In this document: positions 46,057-59,142 of the stretch, in pieces
Layout of the letters: each line of letters starts with the position of its first letter
How positions within the stretch are numbered: the stretch's first letter is position 1
Assembly: GCA_963930655.1 (NCBI GenBank)
Contig: OZ005600.1
Location: 5,769,501-5,833,500 of the forward strand
Reading direction: 5' to 3'
Length of the DNA stretch: 64,000 nucleotides
Source: Myrica gale
Lineage: Eukaryota; Streptophyta; Magnoliopsida; Fagales; Myricaceae
Made by a program: the position numbers and the translations under genes
The notes under the pieces: model-generated
Databases searched by the model: none
What the model saw: the letters and a program-made list of their open reading frames with translations, nothing else
Told to the model about the DNA's origin: nothing

Positions 46057-49000
46057 TCAAGGTACAACATTGTCAGACCCAACTTGCTTTGCGGAGTTGA
46101 AGCTCAAGCGCCTGTGGTTTTCTGGGTCTTCTAGTGCATATGATTGGTGTTCTGGTGGAGTGGGAGAGACCGATGGGTTATAAGAGTACCATCTAGACAA
46201 GAAAAGGTAACCGAAGAAATTGATGAGGCTGAGGGCAGCTAACAACCAATAGAAAAGATCCAACCTATCCTTGTTGAGGTCATTGTCACTAAGCCAGCCT
46301 CCAAAAGAAGAAGTTGAGGTAATTTTGTTGACTAAGGAAACAAGGAGGGAGCTCAAATAGAAGCCAAACGAGTATGAGCAGTAAGTCATGGCAGTTAGAA
46401 AGGATTGCATCCCTTCCACAGACTGCTTGTAGAAGAACTCTATTAGCCCCACAGCTGTGAACATCTCTGACAGGCCAAAAATGAGAAACTGAGGGGCAAT
46501 CCAAAAGATGGAGACAGTTTCATTCAAATGAAGAGCCGAATTTCTTCTCTTTCTCTCCACCATTGCAGCCGAAACCATAGAGAAAGTAGCAATGAAGAGC
46601 CCTATGCCAACCCTTTGAAGAGGTGAGATTCCTGAGTCCCTTCCTGTATATTTTCGAGCAAGTGGTACAAAGGCAGTTTCATACAGAGGGACAATTAAAA
46701 TTAGCATAATGTAAGGGATGGATTGAAGTGAAGCCGGAGGGATGTGGAAGCTTCTTGTGATGTGGGTATTCATTGCGCTTCCCTGTTGGACTGAGAACGT
46801 CTGGAGCTGTGCCAAAATGGTGTTGAAGATGATGGTGCAGGCAAATATGGGAATAACGGAGATTATTATCTTCACTTGCTCGACTTGGGCCACGGTGCAT
46901 AGTCTCCATGGACTTTCACTTGAACGAGTTCCATCTTCAATTTTTATGCAGGCCTTATCAAGGAATCTGCAAATTTGCATTTGTTTCTTATAGAATAATT
47001 TACACAAGCAAAATATTATCTACCAAACGCCGGAGTTACTTTGTTTAAGTCTGAAACATTTCAATCTTTTTTATGAATGTAACACTTATCCACTTATCTC
47101 AAAAGCTTAAGCTGATAGGAAGATAAATATTTTATGATTTGAATTATATTCTCTAACACTTTCCTTTATATGTGGGCCGAACTGTCTTTTAATTAAAATT
47201 AGTGTAGAGTGCAGAATCAGGTCATGGATTCAGAATCTTAGCTCATACCATGTGAATCTACTACTCGTTTCAAAAGCATGAGTTAATAAGAAGATGAATA
47301 TTTTATTATTTAAATTATATTCTCTAACATTTTATCCTATTTTTCATGTGCGGCAATTTATCTATAGAGAAACCAAGTACGGTATTCATGGTCATTTACT
47401 AGTTTCAACTTTTGTCCATAACCTTTTCAGTAGCATGGCCTGGTTTAATCTCCCAGTCTGCTATTAGAATGTAGCATCTCTTACCTCAACTTCTCGGAAT
47501 GGAGTAGATTGGTACTGATGTTCGGTGACATGGGCAAAACATGGGCTAGCACATTGTTTTGGTATCCATGAAGAATCCCTGTATTTGAAGGGGATATTTG
47601 CTTTCTCTTAGTAAATGCAGCAACAAGAACCTGACAAAGAGGAAATATAAGAAATTGAGGAAAAAGTACTGATAAAGTATATATTTATCATGCATTTAAT
47701 TTTAAATAAAAGACTAGTAGAGGTCATTGCCAAATTCTTACCTAGAGCTAGGCCGTATCTTCTTGGAGAAGGATAGGAAAAGAACAAAATTTAAATCTAA
47801 TTCTATGGAAGGGATGTAAGTAAGAATCATCAAACATCACTAAATGTTATTGTATTTGTAAAGCTTCCATCAAAGATATGCAAATGGTTGGTATTAAATC
47901 TACAAAGCAAGACCATAACACTTGTCTGAATGGCCATATTGTACGTACGGTCCAACCCTGAAGAGAATTGCTGCAACTTGGAACAAGCGAGAGAACCTGA
48001 GGTCCTGAGTCAACACTAAAATTATAAAACATAAGAAAAAGAGAAGAAAGGGAGGGGGGGGGGAGGAAAGGAAATCTCGTACGTCATCAGCGTAAACAAC
48101 TTTATTACTTTTTGCTTTACAATTCTTAGAAATTGTTTATCACAATGGGTTAGGCGACAGCTGATTACGAAAATGCGATGCTTAACTAGTCTGGAATCTG
48201 AGGAATAACTTAAAAGATGAAAATGTTTCTTTTAAGTATCCGAAACGCGAAGTAAAAAGAAACCCCATAAAGGCCTTCACGCAAAAGTTAGAAAAGGTGA
48301 GCGAGATTACTTGGGCAACTGGGGTGAAGATGCTTCCGCGGGGCAGTTTGTTCCTGTAAACATGTGTACCCGAGATCAAGCAGAGCAATCCCGTTGCCAT
48401 GGCAGCTGCTGAGACTCCAAATCCGACATCCATCCCAGAATGCGTTTGCACCCAAACGAGAACTGTGAGTGCAATAAGCTCCCCCATGCAGAAGGAAAAG
48501 TAGGCGGCGTTGAAGTAAGAGGAGAGCGTCTTGGATTGCTTGGAGTCATCTTTTCTGAATTGGTCAGCGCCATGAGAAATTATGTTGGGCTTTAAACACC
48601 CACTTCCAAGAGCAACCAAATAGAGTGCAACAAAGAATATCATAGCCTTGTAACCCTTTGCCCCCTCGCATTGGCCTCTGTCCAGCAACACGTCGCATTT
48701 TGGTGGCCTGAGTTGGGGAAGGTGGGCTTGAATGGATAGTAGTATGAAACCCTGCAACATTGATGACAGCTATTTTATGCGATAAATTCTTCAAGTTCTG
48801 TTTACTCTCTATTTTTATGCTAAAATAAATATTTTGGTATGATCTAACACCTCCTTTGTAGAATATTTGGTTGTACTAATAAACTTTACATCAACAAAAC
48901 ATCATTGAAATATCAACACTAATTCTTATTCTACTGCTACTATACTACTGTATAACTCAACACTTTCAACGTTTTGTTTTGCCCAGGACTGGAACGGTGC

Positions 49001-49963
49001 GAATCTCAAACTTTTGCATTTACAGAAATTTCAGTATTACATTGAGATTAGCTTGAAGAATTTCACAGAGATTCAGATCTCAAGAGAGAAGAGAGTCTAG
49101 AATATGCCAGTAGAGGAGATCCCTAGTGCTTGATCAACTTATGAAATATTGAGAAGTACTGTAAGAAAAAGGGACTTGTCAGAGAAAGAACTTACAGAGA
49201 GCTCCACAAAGCCGAAAATCAACATAGTCCAATAGCTCCCAAGATAAGAGTCTGAGAGGAACCCACCAAGGAGAGAGAGGAGAAAGACTGTGCCGATAAA
49301 GTTCGTTACTGTGTTGGCAGACTTTGAGAGAGGAAAGTGCATCTCATTGAACACATACGTTATCAGATTGTTCCCAACCGCAGCAATTGCCATCATCTCA
49401 AATGCTTGGAGACCTGTGTCACCCACATGGATACTGAAACATGTCACTTCTAAGATCTAGAATACCACTAATCCCTGTATTTATGAAACGTAAAAAACAT
49501 CAATGGAGGCTGGATATCTAAAACAAACTTCTAGTATCGGATTGACACTATAGTACTACATGGCTTCACCCTAATCTACCTAGTTAGTTGAACGAACGAG
49601 CGCACATAGGTGATTAACGAATTTTAAGCACACACAGAGATACTGGTAGGGCATGGGGTTGAACAATGTAGATTCTTGCTCAATCCGCGAGAGGAAGAGT
49701 TGTACGACAAGAGTCACATGACTACCGATATAACAACTCTTTATATGTATCCGACCCTGTAATTTCTCTATATCTTTGGTCACAAGTCACACACACCACT
49801 CACGCGCGCTCCGCTCAGAGAGAGAGAGAGAGAGAGAGAGACCAAGGACAAAAAAAGCTGCAGTCATTCCACCATGCTTATCACGCTTGCAGGGTCTGCC
49901 TCTCCAATCAGCAGACGTCTCCTCCTCGACAGAAGCAGGCGTGGAATCTCGTTTGAGGTTCAT
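46057..49963 (-). CDS. NPF4-type transporter (NRT1.2/AIT1-like)
   Basis: Five minus-strand exons (49963-49843, 49413-49196, 48751-48311, 47630-47485, 46966-46057) join in phase into 611 aa, a normal NPF length. It shares with Arabidopsis NPF4 members the blocks MAIAAVGNNLITYV, FIGTVFLLSLLGGFLSDSYL, GFILLSIQAHLPQLRPPKC, ALGSGCLKPN, YFNAAYFSF, RFLDKACIK, WRLCTVAQVEQVK, LQTFSVQQGSAMNT and DLNKDRLDLFYWLLA. Twelve hydrophobic segments are expected. NPF4.6 carries nitrate and abscisic acid, so uptake of one of these across the plasma membrane is likely, though the substrate is not readable. The proton-coupling ExxER motif of many NPFs is replaced by FEMMA. I start at MNLKRDS because the frame upstream opens with GTG only. 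The last intron holds a TRIM. Confidence 0.9.
47074..47329 (-). mobile_element. Complete TRIM (256 bp) in the last NPF intron
   Basis: Two short LTRs (79 bp at 47251-47329, 85 bp at 47074-47158; TG...CA ends on the minus strand) flank a 92 bp interior. A primer-binding site TGGTATGAGC follows the 5' LTR and a polypurine tract AAAGGAAAG precedes the 3' LTR. The 5 bp target duplication TTTTA lies at 47069-47073 and 47330-47334. This is a whole terminal-repeat retrotransposon in miniature. The LTRs differ visibly, so it is not young. Confidence 0.88.
49817..49841 (+). repeat. (AG)n microsatellite abutting the NPF intron-1 donor
   Basis: Read on the minus strand it is GT(CT)n, so the GT donor is the first dinucleotide of the repeat. 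Confidence 0.9.
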
Positions 49964-49972
49964 TTCTTCCAC

Positions 49973-52900
49973 AACGTCTCTTTGAAATCTATATGATACT
50001 CAAAACTAATATGTTGTTGTCTATTTGACACAAGAATCTCCTGAAAAAAACTCTTATAACACTGAAGGATATTTATCGTTGAAACCCAAAGCTCTCTCTT
50101 GCCTAAGACTTCTCTCGTGTGATTTTGGGACAAGCTCACAAGTGGGTTAGCCTCCTATTTATAATGCTGTCTTACATTTCCTCGTAGCTGATCTTTTTCA
50201 TTGGCCTTTGAAGCCCTCGCCAAGTTGACGCTGCTGTAGTGGCATGGCCCATTATGCTCAAAACTCAGCTACACAAGTCAAGCCCCCCAACACAACAGAT
50301 GGGTGGTTCCCGCTTCCCGGTACAATAGACCGTACTTTTGCTCGCCGAGCACCAGGAACTCATGAATCATGATCGCTCTAGTTGGCTTGTTACCTCTCAA
50401 AGCGGTGTTACGGCATATCAGGTTGTTCAAGTGGGACTCTCAAAGTGGGCCATAGCCCACAAGTCCGAGTGGAGCATTAACTCCACTACTTTGTCTGCTC
50501 TACCAAAACTCCCAAGTGTGCTTTAACAGTGCTGTGCTTAAATCAACTTCCAGTCTGTGCCTACAAAATTGTCTTTTGGTACGTAATTGCTAATTTTGTG
50601 CTTCCCCTTACAACAGGACCTTTTTATCTACGTATTCTTTTTGTGTTGCTCTGGCTGCAAGGATGTCGCTAATTCCCAGGGTCAAACCCGAAAGTGGTCA
50701 ATTGTTAACATTGCTAGCTACGAGGTTCAAATCCTCGATCATTTTACTCGATATTTAAGACTCCAACCAATTTCAAATCCCAAAATTTACCTATTATCTA
50801 ACTCGGTATACAATATATGCATCAAGAGACACTTTCCTAACCAAATTTTGACCAAATACATTCACTTAACCCATCCATCTATGAGTGCCGGAGGATGAAT
50901 CAAGGGGACCATTCATAATTATACTCCTGTTGAGCTTCTATAGTCATCCAAAAGAGGACCACAAAAAGGAATTGAAAATCTCTTCAGCATCGCTCTCAAC
51001 GGATGCTGAGCTTCCTTTTAACTTGTGGGAGTTTCTTGAGACATGAAGCAAGGCAACATAAGTAATTATTGTACTCCTGCGGAAAATTATGATAATTCTA
51101 TTTTAGTCTTCTCATGAGATGAATTCCGATCACCCTTTTGTCAGGCTTGTCCCTTAAAGTTGCTTAAAGTCATGTATATATCCCACGTGGTGCGTTCCAT
51201 TTACGAGATTTAAGGCCTTCTTCCGGGAAAAAAGGTGGCTTCGGCTTCGACTTCAAACTTCTATTTTAGTGCGACCCATGCACGTACAGTCAAATTATGA
51301 TCAATAAAATTGTTGTGGATATCTTGTGCTAAATTTGGCTGCCAACATGCATACATGATGAGATTTGAAACGGTCAGTGTACTACACATTGCAAATTTTT
51401 TGCATAGAAAAAATATCACTTTTTCGTTTTGGACTCATAGGCAAATATCTTTTTAAACCTACAGACTATCAATTTTGTTACATTAAACATTCAAACTATC
51501 AAAATTTATGAACTCTTGTACTGGGATCAAACTTTAATATTGTACCGAATATAACCTATATTTTTTTGTATTTCAACCATATAGTCCTATTAAAAAGCTA
51601 ACACTGATATATTTGGATAGTTTGAGGTTTGAATGAGATTAGTTCGTAGTTCAAGCTGTTAAATGGCATTAATTTGGGTGATAGACAGAGAGAGAGAGAG
51701 AGGGTTCTAACTGTGTGTGAAAGTTGGTGTACATATTGCCTAAGGGAAAAGTGACACTAATAGATACTCGAAGGTGTACTGATACTATGCCTCAAAACAG
51801 TATGGGTGATTCGTGAAAGAGAGAGCCAATTGAATCCTGGTTTCTAATTTGTGGCTTTCGAGTTCTTAGTTGAGAGTGGTGAGTCCATCCGATTAAAACG
51901 TGTGTGTGTGTATATATATATATATATTTCATGCAAATAGCAAATTAATTTAACGGGCAATGATTAATCTCACCTAGTGATTTATAATTTAAATCGTATG
52001 TCAAACGGAACATTTTTAAAATATTTCGAGAAAGCCCTCATAATCATATATGCTTTTGAAAATGATGACTATCGACAGGTAAATGTACGTTTCAAAGAAT
52101 TTGTGAAATATTTCGAGAAAGCCCTCATTTTGCTTCTTAGTAACTCAAGTTGGCAAAATCTTGCTTAAGGAGAGATATATCCCACATTTATTCATTCATT
52201 CGTTTGATTACTTTAAAGAACAATTTTTACAAGCTAATTGGCTGAGTCCATTATTTAGCGCCTTGTCCCCCCAGAACCTGTGAACGAACTTTTCCCAAAA
52301 AAATTTAGAACGAGGTGTCCAGCCGACAAACCCGTAACCTTGCAGTGGTTATCTAATGGCAAGATTCCTCCCAATCACATTTGAATCCAAATAATTGCCT
52401 TGTCACTGTAGCAAATCACCACTGTTTCGGTTCGCTGTACATGCTGGCCTATGTTCCTGTTTTCTTCCAACAACAAAACAGTCAACAATCACCCTCTATC
52501 GGCAACATATATATTAATATTCTTTTTTTTTTCTGAATACATATATATATTAATATTCGATTGTGTAGTATATGGACCATGGGGGCGCAATTAACATATA
52601 TAAATCGTCTAGCAATTTTTTTGACAAAATAATTAATTTACCCTTTTTTTAATGAGTGGCATGGCATGAATTTTTTTTCAAATTTTACCATCTGCATTTG
52701 CGAGTTAATTTTTACCTTATTTGATATTAAAGTGGTACGAAGAATCAAATATCAAGCGGCGGGTGTAGATTAGGGTGTTTATAAGTTTCCCATATCATCA
52801 ATATTGCTTAACATTGCTTCTTAGTAGAGAAGAAAGAGAGTAGATTGAATTCAAGAGGACATTCTTGAACATTCCAAACCTTTTGGTTGGTCTCCCTCAC

Positions 52901-53646
52901 ATTTTTTAGCCTTTTTGGATAGAGAGGGTGTAGTGGATAACGTCATGAACAGTTAAAAGATGCCGAAGTTTATTAATCCTGAGCTATCAATTAAGCTACC
53001 GAATCGGATATAGGATGCTTTTTGTACAAAGGGAAGGAACAATATATGACCTATCATGGTTTTGTTCTCTCTAGGCCGACATGTCCATGACAATTCACAG
53101 TCAGTACGTAAGAAGTGGCAAACATGAAATGTGCAAGTGCCGGAAACATCCGCTTTGGCCGCCGATAAAATCGCCATTTTGAACTCCACTTTTTGACAAG
53201 ACGCTGCCAGATTGTGAGTGTCAATTGATTCTTACACAATCAGATGATTCGAATCTTATATAATTCTTTTTATAAATTTTATGTTACAATTTGCAAAAAG
53301 AAACGAACATATTTAATTAATGATTGATATATCTGTTTCTTTTAATTATATCATATAATTTAGAAAATAAATTATAAAGGATATTGTCCGTCTTTCCCAA
53401 TACGAGTATTTAATTTATAGTATATGACATGATGTTTGTTTGAACTAAGCAGGCAAAATTTAATGTTGATTAAATGCCAAGGAAATGGAGAAACCTTGGC
53501 ATTTGTCTATTGACACAAATTAGTGCTAGCGCACGTACGTTGACATTAAATATGTTTGGGGTACATTTTTCGAAGTGGTTCCAATATCATGATGATTACC
53601 AATTTTTCATTGAGTCAACCTGATCATGAACTGCGAAACCACATTA
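49973..53646. other. Intergenic
   Basis: NPF promoter side, then AT-rich DNA. A perfect tRNA-type T-arm (CGAGG TTCAAAT CCTCG) at 50721-50737 hints at a SINE or tRNA fragment. A GT/AT microsatellite lies near 51900-51930. A 22 base phrase containing ATTTCGAGAAAGCCCTCAT is repeated 90 bases apart (about 52021 and 52111). No gene recognised. Confidence 0.5.
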
Positions 53647-53651
53647 CTCTT

Positions 53652-55218
53652 TGAAACTACGTTTAGACCCTAGAATATACCTAGAGGGGGGGTGAATAGG
53701 TATTTAAAAACTAATACACCTCTCTTTACAAGACCACAGAAAACCAAGTTCAAAAACTAATACACTTGCACTATTAAAACCTATTCAAACAATATGATAT
53801 AAGCACTTAACAGCAACCTCAAACAATCAAATTAAGAATGATTCAATCTTGACCAAATAGCTGTTAGAGAAAACAATTACAGCAGCAATCACTACTCAAT
53901 ATATCAAATACTCAAAACAGAAAAATCAAGATTGACATGTAACTTTGACAACTATCAATTAACAATAATGAGATATAGTCAGCAACAATATGATCAACTT
54001 AATTATGATTTTTTAGCAATGTAAAATCTGCACTTCAAGAAATAATATCACAACAACAGCCTATACAAATTTCAGCAAGCAACACTTAACGTATAAAAGA
54101 TTTCTTGAACCTATTTCACACAAGAAATATTCTCAGATTCAACAATACAAATTCAAACTCTTAAGCAACAATATTCAACACTTCTAAGACTAATAACCAA
54201 CAAAGATTCGGACAGAATTCAATAGTCACTAAGTTGACAATTTCAAGTTACCAATATCTTTCAGATCTGCAAAATAATCAACAAGAAATAGTTAGTTGCA
54301 AAAATATCAAGAAAGAAGAGAATAGAATCAACACAGAAATTTTTGGTAACGAAGTGAAAAATTTCTCAAGAAGAACGTCTTCTGAGAAATAAAAAACACT
54401 CCGGGTGTTTCCACCAAGTCTTTCCACTAGAACGTCCGGATTTTACAATGGTGATCTAACCAAAAACCTTTTGGCCTCAAGACCCCTTTTCCTATGTAAA
54501 ATCACCCAAATCCACCGAATTGGGTTGGTGCCCAGCACCCACTCGAAGACCAGCAACTCTGGTGCTCGTTCTACAGCAGATCCCACGAACTCGTGGGCTT
54601 GAGGTTCCTCTGAAACTTTCAGCAACAACTTTTCTTGAGAACCCACTCAAGAAACTCAACTCTTGGTGATGTGAATCTTCAATAGCAACGAACTAAGAAC
54701 TTCCAGCCTTCAGTCGACGACAAGGCTCACTGATCTTCCACCAGAGGGAAGATTTACTCACTCTCACAATCAGATCTGGTTAGAACAGATTTTTGCACAA
54801 GAGAGAAATGGGGGAAATCGAGTACAGAGAGAGTTCTTGAAGTTTCGAGAGAATAGACGATGAGTAAGTACGTCCAAAGCATTTGGGAAAGTGGTATATG
54901 ACTTTAGTGAGGGTAAATAAGTCAAAACAAAAAAGTTATGATGACTGGGCAATTTTCTAGAAGATTATTACGTTATCTGCAATTTTCCCGCTAAGCTGAC
55001 CCAAGGCTAACCCAGCCGACTGAAAATCTGTCTAACAGCTCCGTAACCAACTTCCAACCATTCTAGATGCACCCATCACCTTCCAGAAACTTTCTCCTTA
55101 ACTCCACATCGTTCCAGACTTAATCAAGTTGCATTTACACATCTACAAATGGAAAATTACATTTAACAAAGGATTGTTTTGACCATGGAAAATTATGCCA
55201 ACATTACAAACACTTTCA
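53652..55218 (-). repeat. 3' LTR of the copia element
   Basis: 1567 bp, TG...CA ends on the element strand (TGAAAGTG to GTTTCA). Offset to the 5' LTR is exactly 5491 bases along its whole length. Confidence 0.95.
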
Positions 55219-56290
55219 ATCTCCCCCTTTGGCAATTTCCATGACAAAACCTTAAGCTAAGCCTAAACCTACCCCAAGATCTGTCATCACCAAAACAGAA
55301 CTTGATTTACAGTTTAGTAAGCAGCCTAGATAAATTCTAACAATATCCCTAAGCAACTTGATTAATGGTTTGAGTACCTGAAAAGAAAAACACTCAAACA
55401 CAACCGTGATCAATATACTCAATATAGTCAATTCTGAACATATAAGATCACTTACAAAATATATTGCAACTTCCAACAAGAATATATAACCACTAGAAAC
55501 CGAAGGAAGAACAATATCATATATCAATCAAAAGCATTTATTATAATGACTCCCCCAATCATTATAAAAATCAGATTAAACAATCAGATGGAGAGCTAGC
55601 TAAAATTATAAATTTTAGCAATCTAATCTCATCAACATCAAGTAAATACTCATCAAAGACAACAACAGAACTATTGTTCACAAAATAAGACTAATAGCAA
55701 AGAGATGAGATCAAAATAATCACTTCAATCTTCAAACTCCCCCTTACACCAAAATCAGCAAACTCAACAAAATATTTCTCCAGATAAGCTATAAGCTCCA
55801 GCTTCCCCTTACTCCAATTTCTCTTATTCTTTAGCTCCCCCTTACATATGCAAAGAATAAGTTCCTTATAAGCTTCAGCTCCCTTTACTATTTAGCTCCC
55901 CCTTACTCTAATTTCTCCCCCTTTTTGTCATGGAAAAGAAAAAGGAGTTAATCCTCCATATCACTCATATTACCATGATCTAACTCATCAGAGGTAAGAT
56001 GCTCATTAATAGATGAAGGAGAATGAAACTTAAATGGTAAAACATTTCTTCATGTACATATTCCATTTATATATACCAACTGAACATTAAACCAAAGTCT
56101 AGCTCAATACAACATCTCAAAATAAATTTCCAAATATGTTGAAGTCAAAACAAACCACAATATGTGAAATTAGTAAGCTCAATCAACACACAACATATAC
56201 TTGCACATTGCCAACACATGAAAGTTCTTAATCAATTTCAAGAACATTTCCAAATTGAATATAACTTTCAGCTCATAGAAATATACCAGT

Positions 56291-56795
56291 TGAAACTACG
56301 TTTAGACCCTAGAATATACCTAGAGGGGGGGTGAATAGGTATTTAAAAACTAATACACCTCTCTTTACAAGACCACAGAAAACCAAGTTCAAAAACTAAT
56401 ACACTTGCACTATTAAAACCTATTCAAACAATATGATATAAGCACTTAACAGCAACCTCAAACAATCAAATTAAGAATGATTCAATCTTGACCAAATAGC
56501 TGTTAGAGAAAACAATTACAGCAGCAATCACTACTCAATATATCAAATACTCAAAACAGAAAAATCAAGATTGACATGTAACTTTGACAACTATCAATTA
56601 ACAATAATGAGATATAGTCAGCAACAATATGATCAACTTAATTATGATTTTTTAGCAATGTAAAATCTGCACTTCAAGAAATAATATCACAACAACAGCC
56701 TATACAAATTTCAGCAAGCAACACTTAACGTATAAAAGATTTCTTGAACCTATTTCACACAAGAAATATTCTCAGATTCAACAATACAAATTCAA
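56291..56795 (-). repeat. Internal partial LTR copy (505 bp)
   Basis: Matches 53652-54156, the downstream third of the LTR in element orientation. It is flanked on the 5' side of the element strand's interior by ACTGGTAT, the first eight bases that also follow the true 5' LTR, after which the sequence diverges. The other end breaks off inside the LTR. Confidence 0.93.
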
Positions 56796-58036
56796 TACAA
56801 AGTCATATCATCTACATTTAAGACAATAAAACATGTTCAAGAAATCCACATCAAAATATAGTTCCAGCTCATCACTATATATTTTCAGCTCACATAGACA
56901 ATACAATATGCTCAATGTAATCTCAATATATTGAATATGTGCAATATTCATCACTCCTCATCAATTATTCAACAACCATTATTTTGCAAACAATATAGAT
57001 GAAGAATAAATGAACACATAACCAAAAGAGAGCATTTAAGCACAAAAATGTGTAACCCCCTGTATGAACAATGACTCCACAAATAGAAGTGGACTTCATT
57101 TTATATTCAACAAATGCAAACTACTCATTCTTATAACATATTCAGTCACTATAAGGAAAGAAGAAACAATACCCATTCATTTAAGCAAGACAAATCTTCC
57201 ATTTCCAAAAAAAATGTCAAACCCGAAATTCTCAAAAAACATTGAAATTTGAAGCACTAAACTAGTAGATCTGAGATATAAATGATGAAATCTTCTTCCA
57301 AATGACTCCACATACAAAGCCCATATGATTTCTTAAGCATTTAGCTAAGAAAACAAAGTAGATCTAAGAAATTTTCACAAAACTCATAAGGGTTTTCAAG
57401 AACTTCGAATTTAGCATATATCATCCATTAAATCTCACAAAAATCAAGTATATTACCTTAGAGATCGTAGATGACAGAATCTTGAACAAAACCCAACGAA
57501 AATCACGCAAAATGATCAAGATTTGAGCATGTTATGAGCAAAATAGAGATAAGCTATTTGTGAGAGGGAGAGAGCATTTGAGAGAATAGAGAGAAAATGG
57601 TAAAGTGTGGAATGAGTGGTAAAAAGTAACTAAAGGTAAAACACATATATACCGTAAATACAAACTTATCCATTTGAACAACATCACAATTTTACACCAT
57701 TATTCGGCTGACCTCTGACAAAATTATTTCTGACTATTGTCAGTGATAGCAAACCTTAGACTAAATAAAATTCGAATTATCATGAAAAATTACAGATTTT
57801 CAACAAATCAAAATTTCATCAGACAAATCAAAATTTCTTGAAAACTCAAATTTTTCAGAACTTAAACAACCTCTTAAAGCTTAAACAACAACATATAATA
57901 CATCAATTATAATGCAAAAAATTCTTTCAACATTAAACAAATACCAATTGATTTCTTAAAAATTCAAACTTTGTTCCATCAAGGGGTTTGTTAAAAAAAT
58001 CAACCAATTGGTTTTTTTTTTTTTGCAATAATATGT

Positions 58037-59095
58037 TCAAGTGTCATCCTTTTTTCTTACCCAAACTTTTTTCGTAAAATTTAAATTGCTCAACTCAATT
58101 TTCTGACATATAAACTCAACTTGTTTAGACAAAGTAGAGACTTGAGAAACTAACTTATCAAAAGTTGAAATTGAAAGTGAATTCGAAAACTTACTTTTGC
58201 TAGAATTCAATTTAAAACATTTTGATCTTACATGACCTCTTTTTCCACAATAGAAACAAGTAGGGACTGACCTTGAACTTACATAAGAGATCCGTGAGAT
58301 GTTCTTACCATGAGCAGCAGTGTGTAAACTCACTTTTGGTTGGCTGTTGACATCTGAAAATTTTTCTTTAGTAATAGCAGGAACAGACACAGTTTTGTTA
58401 GCAACTAAAGCATTAGAATCAGAATTTTTAAAACCCAATCCACGCTTATCATTAGAAGAAGTTCCTAGACTTAACATCATGTCAAGTTTCTTTGCACCAC
58501 TTGAAAAATATTTCAGTTGAGAATTGGACTTCTCTAGTTCTATTTCCAAGTTCTTTACTTTCAGATCTAGAGAGGCATTACTATTTTTCAGATTATCAAT
58601 TAAGATAGATTGTTCACAATTCTTTGCCAATAACTCTTCTTTTTCAATTTCTAAATTCTTAAGCCTTTTTGAATACACAAGGTTCTCTCTTTTCACCTTA
58701 AGGCTTTCTTCGAACAAACTATTGTAGGCAATTTGAAGAGGTTCATCAATGTCAACATTATCCTCTAATTCATCATCACTTAAACTAACATCACCAATGC
58801 TATTAATAGAAGAAGTAAAAGCAATGTAGTTTGATTTATCATGACTAGAGGATGAATCAGAATATGTATCAGACAATGTAGCATTCATAGCTTTACCCTT
58901 CAATTTAAGAAAGGTTGGGCACTCCGCTTTAAAATGTCCATATCCTTTGCAGCCATGACATTGAAATTCTTGAGAGTTTTTCTTCTTTTTGAACTCTCTA
59001 AATTTACCTTTTTCACCACTTTCATATGGTTTCCAATAGGCATAATTACTCCCATTAGAATAGGGAGAAACAAAGAATAATTGATTGTTTTCCAT
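58037..59095 (-). CDS. Copia gag polyprotein, N-terminal domain deleted
   Basis: 352 aa starting 48 bases inside the 5' LTR end. The first 20 residues (NGSNYAYWK) match the very start of copia gag, but the following UBN2 capsid domain, normally about 150-200 residues, is absent. The frame passes straight to a basic stretch and the first zinc knuckle, C46-X2-C-X4-H-X4-C59. A Ser/Asp-rich part, a long coiled coil (about 130-200) and a second CCHC knuckle (280-293) follow. The frame ends soon after, without protease. The protein could bind RNA but probably cannot build particles alone. Confidence 0.88.
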   Translation of the reverse strand: MENNQLFFVSPYSNGSNYAYWKPYESGEKGKFREFKKKKNSQEFQCHGCKGYGHFKAECPTFLKLKGKAMNATLSDTYSDSSSSHDKSNYIAFTSSINSIGDVSLSDDELEDNVDIDEPLQIAYNSLFEESLKVKRENLVYSKRLKNLEIEKEELLAKNCEQSILIDNLKNSNASLDLKVKNLEIELEKSNSQLKYFSSGAKKLDMMLSLGTSSNDKRGLGFKNSDSNALVANKTVSVPAITKEKFSDVNSQPKVSLHTAAHGKNISRISYVSSRSVPTCFYCGKRGHVRSKCFKLNSSKSKFSNSLSISTFDKLVSQVSTLSKQVEFICQKIELSNLNFTKKVWVRKKDDT

Positions 59096-59128
59096 AACAA
59101 CAACTAAGGGTCAAGGATCGAATATGAG

Positions 59129-59140
59129 GCTCTGATACCA
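59129..59140 (-). other. Primer-binding site (tRNA-iMet)
   Basis: On the minus strand TGGTATCAGAGC, complementary to the 3' end of initiator methionine tRNA, two bases after the 5' LTR end. Confidence 0.92.
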
Positions 59141-59142
59141 GT

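Noticed and set aside
50721-50737. Possible tRNA gene from a perfect T-arm
   Set aside because: I could not fit acceptor, D and anticodon arms around it, so I call at most a SINE or tRNA fragment.
54405-54952. Frames repeated identically at 54405-54952 and 59896-60443
   Set aside because: They are inside the two LTRs and are duplicates by LTR structure, not genes.
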